A DNA stretch of 64,000 nt from Sclerodactyla briareus (GCA_026419785.1 JAODTK010005819.1:1-64000), one strand, 5' to 3'; shown: positions 35,041-46,087, counted from the stretch's first letter. Notes: generated from the letters alone by a model not told the origin. Made by a program: numbers and translations.

Positions 35041-36970
35041 GTTGTTCTTCCACCACCGTCCTCCTTGGTTGGTATTGTTATGTCTGTCCCTCACCTCGTA
35101 GTACTACCCGACTCTCGAGGTCGACCCCGGCCTGAGTATATGTGCACTGCCAAGTAGTGCTGCCTTTGTTAGGGCCGGGACTCCGTGTTTGTCCAGATCT
35201 CTTCCCTGTGTCCTTCTAAGGTTGCTGGATACTACTCCCAGTGCTCCGAATACCCGTTAATACAACTCTGGCCGTGGTGTCCCACATCCCGATCTCTCAG
35301 CCCGCAGGTCCGGAATATTTCTCCCACTTTTTCCTTTCCTTTCGTCGACTATGTGGGTGTTCGTTCGGTCTTGCCACGTCGAGTCGATTTGGTGTTTCGT
35401 TCGTGACTTTGTCCCACTTACTCAGTCTGGTCTCCGTGCACTGATTATTACGCTGATTACTCGCACCTCGAAGGGCCCAGAGGGATCTTTGGCATCTCGT
35501 TTTCCTCCGTCGGTGTTGATTGTGGAGCCCCGTATTGTTCACTTTTCCCGTCTGGATCCGTAGTGCTGACATAATCCCGTGCAATGTAGTGGGTGGCCGC
35601 TACGATGTTATGCCTTGTCTTATACAGACTTCGGTTATCTTGAGCAGGCCGTGTTATAGAGCCCCCGTTCATCTTTCTGTGGCAACATGCGACATTTCGG
35701 GTCACTCGATGTGCGGTGACTTTTCCGCCTGGTGCACTTGGGTTCCTGATCTTGGAAAGCTGTTATCAGTGCCTCCGTCTCTATCTTGACCCTGTAGCTT
35801 GTTGCATCTATCGATAGGCGTTCTGTATCGACGGTTAATCTGGACCTGTCGTCTGTATAGTCCGTGTAGCGGTTTTTGTTTCCCATATTTGTCCGGACAA
35901 CTCTTTCTGCCATCGCTTTGTTCTTCTTCGTTTATACCCCGTGAGTACCTCATTCATTCCGCACACAGCCTCTATCAGTGGTCCTCGGTCTCTGCGATGG
36001 ATTCCTGGAGTCCAGCACACTGGATTGTCAAGGTGGCCGTCACCCCGCTTCAGTCCCCCACCGTTTCCTCCGTTGGATGTAGAGCCGGTGCACCTCACTC
36101 GTGGGTGTAGGCCCCGTACATGTTTCATCGTTTTCCTCGTCTTGTCGGTCCAGCTCAGCCAGATCTTGCTGCGTCCAGTCTATGATGCCCGCCGTATCGG
36201 TGTGACCGGCGGCGTATGTGGTCTGGCATGTATCTTGTTCTGCCCGTTGAGCTGACTTGAGGATCTGACGTATCTTCATTCCTGTCTTGCCGATGCCTTG
36301 TCTTTGACTCCCTCTGTTTGTTTTCCCATGTTCTCGTATACCCAGGTATTTTAACCCTCGTTATGGTCCGGCGGTCGTCTCTGATCTTTCCGACCGTGAG
36401 GCAAAGGCCGTCGGTCAGCTTGATTTTCCCCCGGTGGATGATCTGCCTGGCACCTTTGTCAAGTCCGACATTCGTGGAAATGTTGTCGCTGAATATCCTC
36501 ACTGTCCCAATCAGTGCTGTGAGGTCATTCCTCCTTTTTGGCTTACAATTTCAGATCATTCAGGTGGTTGATTTTATGGCCTTCTTGAGTTGTACCTGTC
36601 TGGCCTGCGTAACAGGTGGCTCAGTGGGTTGAGAGCCACGCCGAACAGGAGTGGAGAGAGTGCATCCTCCTGGAATATTCCACACTCAATCTTGATCGGG
36701 GAGTGCTTACCTCCCTGTTTGGGACGTTGACCATTCTCCATCGACTTTCTACGAGTCTCGTTATCTTGTGGTTGACCTTGTGTGGTCGCATGGTGCTATC
36801 CAGGATGTGGCACTGAATCATATGCCGTCTTGTAGTATATCCTCCCACTGCCAGGTTTGTGCGCCCCTCCTTCGAATCTCTGTGAGAGCTTTGTCGCTAG
36901 TGTTGACTTTTGACCTCGACAATCCGGGTCGGGCCCCTTACTGCTCGTATTGAGATTCGAGTTCATAGTC
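35035..36970 (-). mobile_element. R2/NeSL-type non-LTR retrotransposon relic (RT plus restriction-like endonuclease)
   Basis: The minus strand shows, in shifting frames, the reverse transcriptase and endonuclease order of the R2-like superfamily. KALTEIRRRGAQ and YYKTAYDSVPHPG (the DYKKAYDSVPHSW motif, at 36811-36838) come first. ECGIF-QEDALSPLLFG (about 36638-36685) follows, then HLNDLKL at 36546-36565 where HLLYMDDLKL is expected. Next come FSDNISTNVGLDKGARQI, KYLGI (about 36335), LDRQDEE...RLYI-QRRK, and DPKCR. The last part is a restriction-like endonuclease segment with PNEHPHSRRKERKKWEKY (about 35315), ending TKAALLGSAHILR and a stop at 35104. The YxDD motif has lost residues, so it is inactive. 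The 5' end is truncated near 36970. The short 3' UTR ends in GATAATAA near 35035. Confidence 0.85.
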
Positions 36971-37144
36971 TTGTATCAAGACAGCGCCTCCTTACACCAC
37001 CGACTAGTGACTCGCCTCAGTTCATTGGCAACCTGATGAATACCTTGCCTGCACCACCAATTATACACGTTCGCTCACGGCCTACTACGCCCCTGGCAGC
37101 GAAGCGGCGCCTACTTCTGTTACTCGCAGTTCCTACTTTTACAC

Positions 37145-37216
37145 GTGGGGTTCGAACTCGGCAATCTAATGCTCTATTGATCTTACTTCCTGAGCTCTAC
37201 CGACTGATCCACCTCC
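37145..37216 (-). mobile_element. tRNA-derived SINE head
   Basis: On the minus strand GGTGGATCAGTCGGTAGAGC (37191-37210) is an A-box-like start, and GAGTTCGAACC (37149-37159) is a B box at tRNA-like spacing. The 5' and 3' flanks cannot pair as an acceptor stem, so a functional tRNA is unlikely. It lies just upstream of the truncated end of the R2-like relic. Confidence 0.5.
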
Positions 37217-37239
37217 TCACTTCGTGTCACGTTGTGTGA

Positions 37240-39495
37240 TTGATTGCAGTTTGTTGTCCTTCTTAGTTTTCGAACTTATTGACAGCACGAAATAGTCGTG
37301 TTTCCAATTTATAGGCCATGATTGGGATACAGATGGATAATATATCCATATGCCTGACCTTGTCCCTATGTTTCAACTGCTGAGCATCTCTCCCTAAATT
37401 TGTTATGTCTTAACCGCCATTCTCCGGATTTTCAAGGTTCTAACGGTTATATTGGGGCGCCATCTTGGTTCTGGTACATGCTACCAGATTGGAAATCTTT
37501 GTTTGTGTGTTTAGCAGTTTACGGAAAGTAATGATCACATTTTGTTTGAAACTCGCATACTGTTTGCGACTGATCTGCGCCTTTTCCTAATATCACCATG
37601 TTTTGGCAGCCATTTTTGGCGCCATTTTGAAAAAATCAACTTTCCCCATTTTGCATGGGCGGCATTTTTTCTGAAGAACTAGACAACCTTGGCTACTCAA
37701 ATCCGTTGAAAACCGATTCTTTACAATTTTTTTGGCAATTCAAAAATTGTCTAATTTTGGGTTACTAACAGGGATAACCTTATGAACAGCATTTTAAAAG
37801 AAGTTGTTCCTTCATCTTTTTCCAATGTATTAGCTACACAGGGTTACCACCGCAATCATTAGGTGATTTAAAATAGTCCGACAAATTCCCTCGTTTCCTC
37901 TCCTATGCTGCGTAATGCGAACATGGCGCCGCCTACAATAATGTTCTTATCATTACGCATCACGCATCGCACATATTGCTCACCACGTCAATACGTACGG
38001 ACACATGGGGTGCTTTTTGTCGACTGTTAGTGATAGATAAATTTTTGCACGGCGGCGTCTCGAACGCAAATGATCATGTGATCAGCACCAGCGGTTTGTC
38101 AAGGAAGTTGTAATTTTGTAATACAGATTCAGTGCTAGCAGTGGTCGTGGGCTAACTATCAGTCTCTTGGGACTGGTTTTCTCGTCTGTTTAGAGATGTA
38201 AGTTGTCACCTGACCGTTACCAATCAGGACCCTTAATGAGGGCTAAATCGCACGTAATATTATCCTAACACTAACGATTCGACTAAAATGCGGCCATTGA
38301 AACACTTTCGTGTGTAATACACATTGCGTGTTGCGGCTCATCCTTATTTGGTCGCCGGTGTTGTAGCAGAATCATAACCGTTTATATTCACTTTTCACAC
38401 TAATTCTACATACCACATAGGTCACGTGCGCCTCGGGCTTCTCTACCTTCTATTATGCCGTCATCCCGTTTTTAATTCTGGCAACAGAGCCCTCGTTCTG
38501 TTCTTCTTTCCCTAAATGTTCATGATACCGGTTGTTTACGCAGTACGTACGCATGAAACATTCCCCTCCTGAGATGAAACCTCATAGCTTTATTAGCGCT
38601 GTTTCACACTTGTGCAATACGAGACGATACTACGGATTAAATTTATCGGATGAGTGTTCACCCTTGTGCGATAAAAAAATGTCGTACGATAATTTTATAT
38701 CGACGTCTCGGCGCCGTAACATAACGTAGAAAGTAGTGGGATTTAGTTGAGAGACCCATTTTTTCCCCGTTTTTGTCGGCTTCAACGGGGGAATAGCCTT
38801 TTCGGCAGAGTTCTGGTACCAAGTTGTAATTTCAAGGCCATTCGAAGCTTGTGTCTTTCCAGTATTGTAGGAGGCTGGAGAAGCGCAAATTGACGATGCA
38901 GCGAATCAGACAGCTGACCTCACACATCCCCGCCTACCCTTCTGTTGGACACCCAGTCTTAATTACATCGGTACATAATACCGGCGAAGTTAGGTAGCCA
39001 AAAAGCATTCATTCATTCAGGGATCAATTCACCAATTGAGACGAAAATGTGAGCTTGGGAATTGGTCTGCTCATACATACATGAAAATGAGATCCACGGC
39101 TCCACCGGTGTACCTTACTACTTTCCTCACTGCCCTACATGACATTATTAACTTGCGTGGAAACGACATTATAACCACCCCCCCCCCCCCCTTAGCTTAT
39201 ATTTCCGTTGCCGCTCTGCCGTATCTATTCCCGCCTCTTTCTTCACAATGGGGTACGGGGAAGTTTCCGTCAATACGTCATACGGATCGAGACCCTTTGG
39301 AAATAACCCTCCTACCCTGCTCCCTCGCAAACAAGCCGCAACATTTGGGGACACCGGGGTTGGCACGTTCCCCCGGCCATCACTTGTACCACCGCATGAT
39401 CTCCTGCCTTTGATGCCACATGATATTTGGTGGATGCCGACGGACATGACCCTCCCAAGTACCTCCACTGATCCCACACTATCGTAATGTGGGGA
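37240..39495. other. Unassigned DNA with GGCGCCATTTT words
   Basis: GGGGCGCCATCTTGG (37454), GGCAGCCATTTTTGGCGCCA (37607) and GGGCGGCATTTTTT (37659) are short related words. C13 lies near 39177-39190. Overlapping frames at 39036-39413 and 39169-39570 are open on both strands and carry no domain. Confidence 0.35.
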
Positions 39496-39502
39496 GGGCT
39501 TC

Positions 39503-39568
39503 CCTGGATTCGAACTGAAATAATGGTTTCGTAGGTCCCGGCATGGCGGCTCATAGGCCGAGAAGCTC
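39503..39568 (-). mobile_element. Possible tRNA-like SINE head
   Basis: On the minus strand TTCTCGGCCTATGAGCC (39548-39564) and CAGTTCGAATCCAGG (39503-39517) sit at a spacing compatible with A and B boxes. The A box is poor. Confidence 0.35.
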
Positions 39569-39803
39569 ATTCAGAAGGCAATGTCTTCCCCGGATTACGT
39601 CACTACCCAAAACATTCACCAAAACCTCGATTTTATCCTAACAACCCACTTTTTCACACTAAACTTTTCCCCGAATAGCCGTTTGGCGTTCCCTAAACCC
39701 TTTGCAGAATTGCTGCAAGTTTATCACTGCATTGCGCAAGTTTATCACTCCGAATAAATTGATGATCGTTACGATGAAAAGTTGCAATTTTTCACCTCAC
39801 GTC

Positions 39804-39950
39804 CGATAAATTTATCGTATCGTATCGTATCGTATCGTAGCGTATCGTATCGCACAGTTTTGTTTTGTTTGTGAACACTCCTGAAAATAACACTTTTTAA
39901 CTCGACTCCGATAAATTTATCGTATCGTATCGTATCGTATCGTATCGCCA
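39804..39950 (+). repeat. Two (TATCG)n blocks, each led by CGATAAATTTATCG
   Basis: The perfect 14-bp palindrome CGATAAATTTATCG occurs at 39804-39817 and 39909-39922, 105 bp apart. Each is followed by six or so TATCG pentamers. The linker (TTTTGTTTTGTTTGTGAACA...) lies between. Confidence 0.9.
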
Positions 39951-40260
39951 AGTGTGAACAGCCCTTTAACGCTAAAATCAATTCAGTAATTTTCCTTTCG
40001 ACCTGGCTGTATTGTAGCGTCATAGCTTCCCCTCTCTTTCACAATATTCTTGCCAGGCTATAATTATTATTAGTAACGGTATAGGCCTGTACATTTCCCA
40101 CTTTTCTCTCGCCAAATGGGGTTTAAGTAACGGTTCCTATTCTCGTTAAGATAGCGTGGTATAATGGTGGGGTCGTTTTATTTTCCCGCTGTATCCTGTA
40201 GGCCCTATGTTGTTTTTTCGTTTCCGGTCGTTCCTAACCAATATCATCATTCACCGCTTA
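39951..40260. other. Unassigned DNA
   Basis: No feature is recognised. Confidence 0.4.
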
Positions 40261-40261
40261 G

Positions 40262-40425
40262 TTGTACGTTGATTTTTTATTCCTTGGCGAAGCCAAAAGG
40301 AATCTATGCAGTCATGCGTGGGCGTGTGTGTGTATGTGTGTGTGTGTGTGTGTTTGTGTGTGTGGTTGGTGTGTGGTTATGTGTGTGTTAATGTGTATGG
40401 TGTGTGTGTGTGTCGTGACACTTCT
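40262..40425 (+). repeat. Array head 1: conserved leader plus (TG)n
   Basis: GATTTTTTATTCCTTGGCGA and AGCCAAAAGGAATCTATGCA lead into TCATGCGTG, a (TG)n tract (40324-40415) and CGTGACACTTC. The same leader, (TG)n and GACRCCT order recurs at 60479-60572, and (TG)n plus TGTGACACCT at 52770-52802. Confidence 0.75.
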
Positions 40426-40469
40426 TCTTTCCAGCGCGATAATCTAACCACCCGGCATGTTTATTTTCA

Positions 40470-40830
40470 TATCATGTAGGTAGGTGTCACCCATGGAAGG
40501 GATGACCCTATTGTTTTTTGGTAACAATACTGGTTCCGTTCCAGGTCAGGAGAGTTCAAACTTTGCCAAGTGTTTCGCACGATATCTAATGATCGGCAAG
40601 CAGGTATGAAGTCAATAATTTGTTAGGTAGGTGTACCCCATGGCGGGATGACCCTATTGTTTTTTGGTAACACAATCGATGGTCGGTGTGTCAGGCTGAG
40701 AGGAATCAAATTGAAAATTGTTTCACGCACGATATCTAATGATCGCAAGCAAGTATGAAATTCATATTTGGTAGTAGGTGTAACCCATGGCGGGTATGAC
40801 CCTATGTTTTTTTGGTGTGAGGTCAAGGTC
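40470..40830 (+). repeat. Tandem repeat of about 147 bp, 2.5 copies
   Basis: GATGACCCTATTGTTTTTTG starts at 40500 and 40647, and a variant TATGACCCTATG.TTTTTTG at 40795, so the period is 147-148 bp. Other shared words are ACGATATCTAATGATCG, GCAAGCA.GTATGAA and GTAGGTGT..CCCATGG. Confidence 0.85.
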
Positions 40831-41335
40831 ATTTAGGGTCATCCCTAGGCAATCTTCTATATTCTTGGCAACGAAACATTTTAGTCGTGATGTCGTAATG
40901 GAAGTTTTGTTCGTCTGTTGAAATACATCTGGTGACCCACTTTGACCTCATTACTGACCCTTTTGACCTTTTGACCTCATTTGACCTTTTGACCTGGGTT
41001 GATTTTGCATGCTTTTTATGTGTTGGCCGGAGCGTCTTGTTAAGACAACGAAAAAGTCAATGACCTACCATACTATACGATACTCTTATCACAACTATCT
41101 CTCAATGAATTGGGAGGTCAAGACCTAAAACACTGGAATGTGTATAATTTGGCATTTAACATCTGCTCCCTCACATTATATCTATGATGGCAGTATCTAT
41201 CAAGTTCAATGACGTGTGGATTGTACACAGATTGACGAAGAATAACCCATTGTTTTTGGTATCAGGTCAAGTCATTCCAGGTCACCATAAGACAATCCGT
41301 ATATCTCTGCAAATGACGATTCATTGTACGGATGA
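40818..41335 (+). repeat. Degenerate repeat tract rich in AGGTCA half-sites
   Basis: GAGGTCAAGGTCATTTAGGG and TCAT at 40818, and six TGACC(T/C) words between 40933 and 40996, including TTGACCTTTTGACCTCATTT. A further AGGTCAAGTCATTCCAGGTC at about 41265. The unit structure is degraded. Confidence 0.6.
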
Positions 41336-41339
41336 GAAC

Positions 41340-42205
41340 AAACCTATAGCCACCAACAAATATTCCCCCAGTAAGACAGTACAAATTCTTGAATTGCATT
41401 TTATGGTATTCCTGATATGTTGAGTATTGGACTAAGCCACCAAATCTTCCCTATACAGACGTACAAATTCTTGAAGTGTTGTCATTTTATTATTAGCCCA
41501 GTGACCAGCCTATATGCCACTTCCTTCCAGTATTGGTGTTGCTGCTACGGGTGGGGTGGCAATTTTGTCTTGCGCACCCCCCCCCCAGGTTTTCCCAAGG
41601 TCATCTTATGAAAATTTAAAAATGTTAGCCCTGTTTGAAGCCTGCATCACTGCTTTATTGACAAATTCCGATTGCAAGCAGAACGCCCTTCTTGGCGTAA
41701 TACCTCCTCTCATTTAGTGTTTACAAACTTTTCGACCACCAACGTGTTTTGTTGCCCTCTTCAGAAAACTGGTTGCTTCCATTCCCCCCCCCCGGCTCCC
41801 CTTCCCCCGATACAAGTATCCCTCATTGAAGACAGTACAACTTCTTCAATGGTCATTTTTTATTAGTCCGATATTTTCTGAATATGGACTAGCAACCAGT
41901 GACGCAGCCTATGTATGTATGTCTGTACCTCCTGATCAGTAGTGGTCGAGTGTGTGCTATGGGTAGCGTGGGAATTGCAAGGCAGATACGACTCCTCTTT
42001 CTTACATGCACCCCCCCCCCCCCCCCAGGTTTCATATGCAGCCTATGAAAGGAAAAATGTACCCCTATTTGAAGCCTGCATCACTGCTTCATTGACCACA
42101 TTCCTAATGCAATGCCGATCGTTTTCCTCTTGCGTATACTTGCTATACGATATAATGGATATTGTGGAGGGTAGAACAAACTGGCAATTTCTTCCATAGT
42201 CGTAT
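41340..42205 (+). repeat. Tandem repeat of about 434 bp, two copies
   Basis: TTTGAAGCCTGCATCACTGC starts at 41634 and 42068, a 434-bp step. Each copy has, in order, GACAGTACAA.TTCTT.AA, TTTTATTAGYC, CAGTGAC.CAGCCTAT, a C tract (C10 at 41577, C17 at 42010), CAGGTTT, and TATGAAA..AAAAATGT. Confidence 0.85.
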
Positions 42206-42509
42206 ATTATATTTACTCTAGGGGGAGAATGCCAATTGTGCTTACATTAATGAAAACCGGTGATAGTATCTGCAAATTTCCCATTTAACTATTTTACAGC
42301 AGAAACGCACGACCAGGAATGTCCCTGCTGAAGTCATTTAGAACACCTATGTAGCCCAGCCATTAACCTCTTCAACCACTGCCTGCTTTGTGTGTATACT
42401 ATAATAGCCTTCCTTTGACTGGTCCACATTCCCAATACTCAAAAGGATTTAATCTCTCAGCTGTGTGTGTGAGACTGCAAAGAAGTGACAAGTAAACACA
42501 CATACTAAC

Positions 42510-42704
42510 CTTGTAGACTGCCCTGTCTACATTCAGTGTGGAATGGTACCTGGCACTGGCAATGCTCAGAGGATTAGAGGGGTAATCTCCCATGTATTCT
42601 CTGTGTGCACTCAGTCTACTATTATCTGATTGTTTACACTTCCCTACTGGGAATGCGAAAAGCACACTTCCCAGTTGTGAAGACTTGACAGCAGGAACTG
42701 ACAT
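42510..42704 (-). CDS. Candidate first coding exon, unknown protein
   Basis: On the minus strand ATG at 42704 (context ACACAATGT, with two in-frame stops just upstream) opens a frame of exactly 65 codons. It ends at a donor-like AAG|GTTAGTATG (42510/42509). The product contains FAFPVGKCKQSD, REYMGDYPSNPLSIA and YHSTLNVDRAVYK; its composition is varied and protein-like, and no repeat was found over it. The frame stays open past the donor to 42399, with more repetitive content there. I recognise no family and see no following exon, so the call is tentative. An initiating exon with a phase-0 intron is the reading I prefer. Confidence 0.3.
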
Positions 42705-42719
42705 TGTGTATTATTACCT

Positions 42720-44100
42720 GTGATTCAATAACAAGCCCTAATGAGGGGATGAACTGTGGTGTGTGTAGAAGCAGTGATTGGAGGAAGAGAACGCAAGGTC
42801 AAGGAAACTTCTGAAAGTAAGGAAGCGCAACAACATTTGTTGCATTTTTGTGCTATTGAGCCAAAAAGTGAGGGCATTATACCCTGTACACCATGAGCAA
42901 AAAGTGAGGCATTACCACTGTACCCCAGCCAAAATGGCAGGGGTTTCAAAGTCTATAAAGTATCTCTCTCTTCCCCAGTGACTCTCTCTTTCTGGTGTTG
43001 ACTGTCACATGATGTGCCCTATTGGAAAAGTGATTGCCCATGATATAACAGGTTAACCAAATTGTGCCAGAAGTCTACTGATCAACCTTACGAGGCCGCA
43101 TAATTCAGCAATTCTCAACATGGGCTATATATACTAGAAGATTTACAAAATCTTGTCTGTTCTATTCTCCTAATTTGTATAATTATCGTGCAGCCAGATC
43201 TTTTGTTATGGGCAGGTTCTGTCATGGGAGTGGGTCCCATATAAGAGACATTTCCTCAACCCCACCAATGTAGGAGAGAAAATGGGATTTGAAAGCCTGT
43301 GAAAGTTTGACCCTAAAAAATACATAAGACATTTGATTACTGGTAAAAATGGCTATTGATACAAGTATTCTTAACAGTTAATGCCGGTTCCATGCATGAC
43401 CCACCCCTTTGTACCCCAAACAAGTGAGTCCTTGCCTTTAACAAAATGAATCACCCCCCTCAGTCACTTGTGCCTGAACATAATGAAAATTGATACAAAA
43501 ACCCACATCCCTTTGGAAATACCACAGACTACTAATGCTTACCATTTGGAAACGATTACTGGCATGACTTACCCCCCAGTTACATATTGAGTAACGACAT
43601 ATGGTACATTACCAACATGTGAGACCCATGCGATTGGACACTGACGTACCTACAATGACCTCAGCCATTTGTTCCAAGGAGTGGATAGATGCATTGAGAT
43701 AGTATGCAAGGCTGTAAGTAGCCGGATTATCAAGTCTTCCGCCGAACGGAGCATATAGCGCACACCCATAAGACCACGATAATGCTAGTCACGAAGTGTG
43801 TTATGTGTGCAATGTGGTCAGATAGAGTGAATGCAAGCACGTTCAAGACACTGCACGTACATTTCAAAAATCTATTCTGCTTTACCACACCAGTCACTTA
43901 TGCATGAATGTGCTAAAAGAATGATCCCTCAAAATACAAATTTAGGCCTAGAACCGTGGCATCTGCTTGAGGTCAGTGATGTACGGGGGATCACTGGGGA
44001 GGTGGTTGGGGGGCTTCCCACACTGAATGAGAAGAAGCAATATGGCACACTCGTCTCGTTGTGGTACTCGTGACTGTACCTTCACTCTTCAAAATATACT
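42720..44100. other. Unassigned, relatively repeat-poor DNA
   Basis: This stretch lacks the tandem arrays and G/C tracts of its surroundings. A short duplicated stretch (AAAAAGTGAGG near 42862 and 42899) is present. It could be intronic to the candidate exons on either side. Confidence 0.35.
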
Positions 44101-44107
44101 TACTTAC

Positions 44108-44270
44108 CAGGTTTATTTTTCATATTCCTTCATTGCCCTCAGATGACTTTGTTTGACCTGATCCAAACAACAAGTATCTCATCTCATGCGCTGAGTTACA
44201 TATGCAGGTGTCGTTTTGGTCAAGTTGGTGGTTTTTAGTTTGCAACACACATCTTTCAGGGTTTGTATAG
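44108..44270 (-). CDS. Candidate terminal coding exon, unknown protein
   Basis: On the minus strand a pyrimidine tract ending CCTTACTCAG (44271-44280) precedes a 163-base segment. A strong donor CTG|GTAAGTAAGT follows at 44108/44107. One frame is open from the acceptor and reads YTNPERCVLQTKNHQ, then NDTCICNSAHEMRYLLFG. It stops (TGA) about ten bases before the donor, which would put an intron in the 3' UTR. The other two frames have early stops. I do not recognise the product. The splice signals are better than chance, but the evidence remains thin. Confidence 0.25.
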
Positions 44271-44279
44271 CTGAGTAAG

Positions 44280-44815
44280 GGCACATGCAGGAAAAAGGAA
44301 GAAATCACTACGTCACGAGTTGCGTTCTTGTTGACTTATCATGATTCCGCTTCACCCCATCGGGACACCACCACTACAATTTTTCTATACTCGTCGAATA
44401 TGAACTGTCTGTTGGCATGCAGGGGAACTTCAAGGACGCGTTGTTTTCTTGTTCATTTGTTCACCTGTTTGCACCTCATTAGCTTATATGACTGCCAAAA
44501 AGGCCCAGTAAAACTGTGGGTCGAATTACGGGGTAGAGGAGGGTCTCCCCCGACAAGCTGACCCAAACCTACCCCCTTGACCACCCAACATTTTTTTAAT
44601 TTTCTATCCTGTTTTTTCTCTTTGTATTCTCCCTATTTTTTTTCAGGCTAGGCCTCACATTATGTAGTCAATATAATAGGTGGGCACTGAACGCACAACC
44701 TGCCAACGTACTGCTTGCCTAACGTATCTCTAACAGCCTTGAGAAAAAGTAAACAGGTGAAATACTTCCAATTTACTATCCTATTTGTTTATTTATTGTT
44801 TGTGGCTGTGGTGGT
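44280..44815. other. Unassigned DNA
   Basis: No feature is recognised. Confidence 0.35.
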
Positions 44816-44819
44816 ATCC

Positions 44820-45338
44820 CAGGGGCGTAAATACACAATTTTCCCAAGGGGGTTAACTTTTGGACCGACCAAGATTTCGGTCGGAGACCCGAGTTTTTTG
44901 ATTGACTATTTTGTCATTTCGACAAACCGAGTGGACAAAATGATTAGAAGCAGTACATCGCATATTAAGCCAACAACGCCCTGGAAGAAAAACCCATTGC
45001 GCGCGAAACCTTGAGAAATTTGCACTTTTGGCTATTCGATTTTACGATTCGAGAACTCGGTATGAAACATGGGTAATCCTCCGCCTTCGGCCCTAGTCGC
45101 GTCCAGACCTTCACCTGGGGTTCCGCACCTGGATTGAGTTGGACGCAAATTTCCAACGCATTATTGTTTGTAAACAAAAATAAATCCGTTTAGAGTGATA
45201 CCAACTCGGGCATGTGCCTATTATTTTTTTTATCACGGTCCGGAAAAGTGGGGGGGGGTAGCAACGATATTGATATCCCACCCACGCTTTTGAAGTGGGG
45301 GGACATGTCCCTCCGTTCCCCACCTGTTGACGCCCATG
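44820..45338 (-). mobile_element. Family A element, longest copy, with terminal inverted repeats
   Basis: On the minus strand it starts CATGGGCGTCAACAGGTGGG at 45338; the other end, read inward, is CAGGGGCGTAAATACAC at 44820. These form an imperfect inverted pair. Internal blocks CCCCCCCCCACTT.TCCGGA, GGTATCACTCTAAAC, CCCCAGGTGAAG.TCTGGAC, CTAGGGCCGAAG, CATACCGAGTTCTCGAA, TCGAATAGCCAA and GCGCGCAATG are colinear with 53948-54390. There is no coding capacity. The structure is that of a non-autonomous DNA transposon. Confidence 0.75.
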
Positions 45339-46085
45339 GGGTAGGGTGATTTGGAAAGAATCTACCATTTTTGGAATTTTTTACTTCTCAACCCTCAAAT
45401 CACATGACCCGGGAATGTGACAATATTAATGAGACTCCATGTCAGAATCAACGATTCTGTAAGCTCAATTCCATTCGGTGGTGGCCTCTACTGGGGGTGG
45501 AGGATTTACCCGTGCCCCCTTCCAAAAAAAAAATGTCGATGTATGGTCTCATGACATTAATAGATAGTATAGTTATGTTAACTTCAGAAATGTCATAATT
45601 GTGTTCGAGTCAGGAGGGGACATCTGGGATCACCGGATGATATGAAGTACATGAAATCTTCTGTTTTTGGTAGTAACTGTGGGTTTTTTTTGGCTAAAAT
45701 GTTTGTGAAACTCTGGATACTTGTACAAACGACGTCCAGATTAGTTTGATCTGACCAGGATGAAGTGTTATGTACAGCAAGCTTTCTTATGGGGATAATA
45801 GGTTGTGATGGTTTTCGGTAGTGATCGTTTTAATTTTTTTGCTTTTTGAACTCTGATTCAAGTTACCTACGATTCTAAGATTCCAGTCAGTACAGTAGGC
45901 TACTATAGTACCGACAAAACGAACAAATAACCTGTTCGGAGCCACAGTTAATGAGATGATAATGATATTGTGTCAAAGGTCTAAGGAAATGCCCGCGGTT
46001 CGACGTGAGCTAACAATGTGCAGAACGATCTTTCGATATTCCTCAGCCGAAAATTATAATCGTCTCAACACAAAACTACACAGAT
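45339..46085. other. Unassigned DNA
   Basis: No feature is recognised. Confidence 0.4.
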
Positions 46086-46087
46086 TT

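Noticed and set aside
40470..40830. CRISPR-like regular repeats
   Set aside because: The whole unit is repeated with no constant repeat and variable spacer; the context is eukaryotic.
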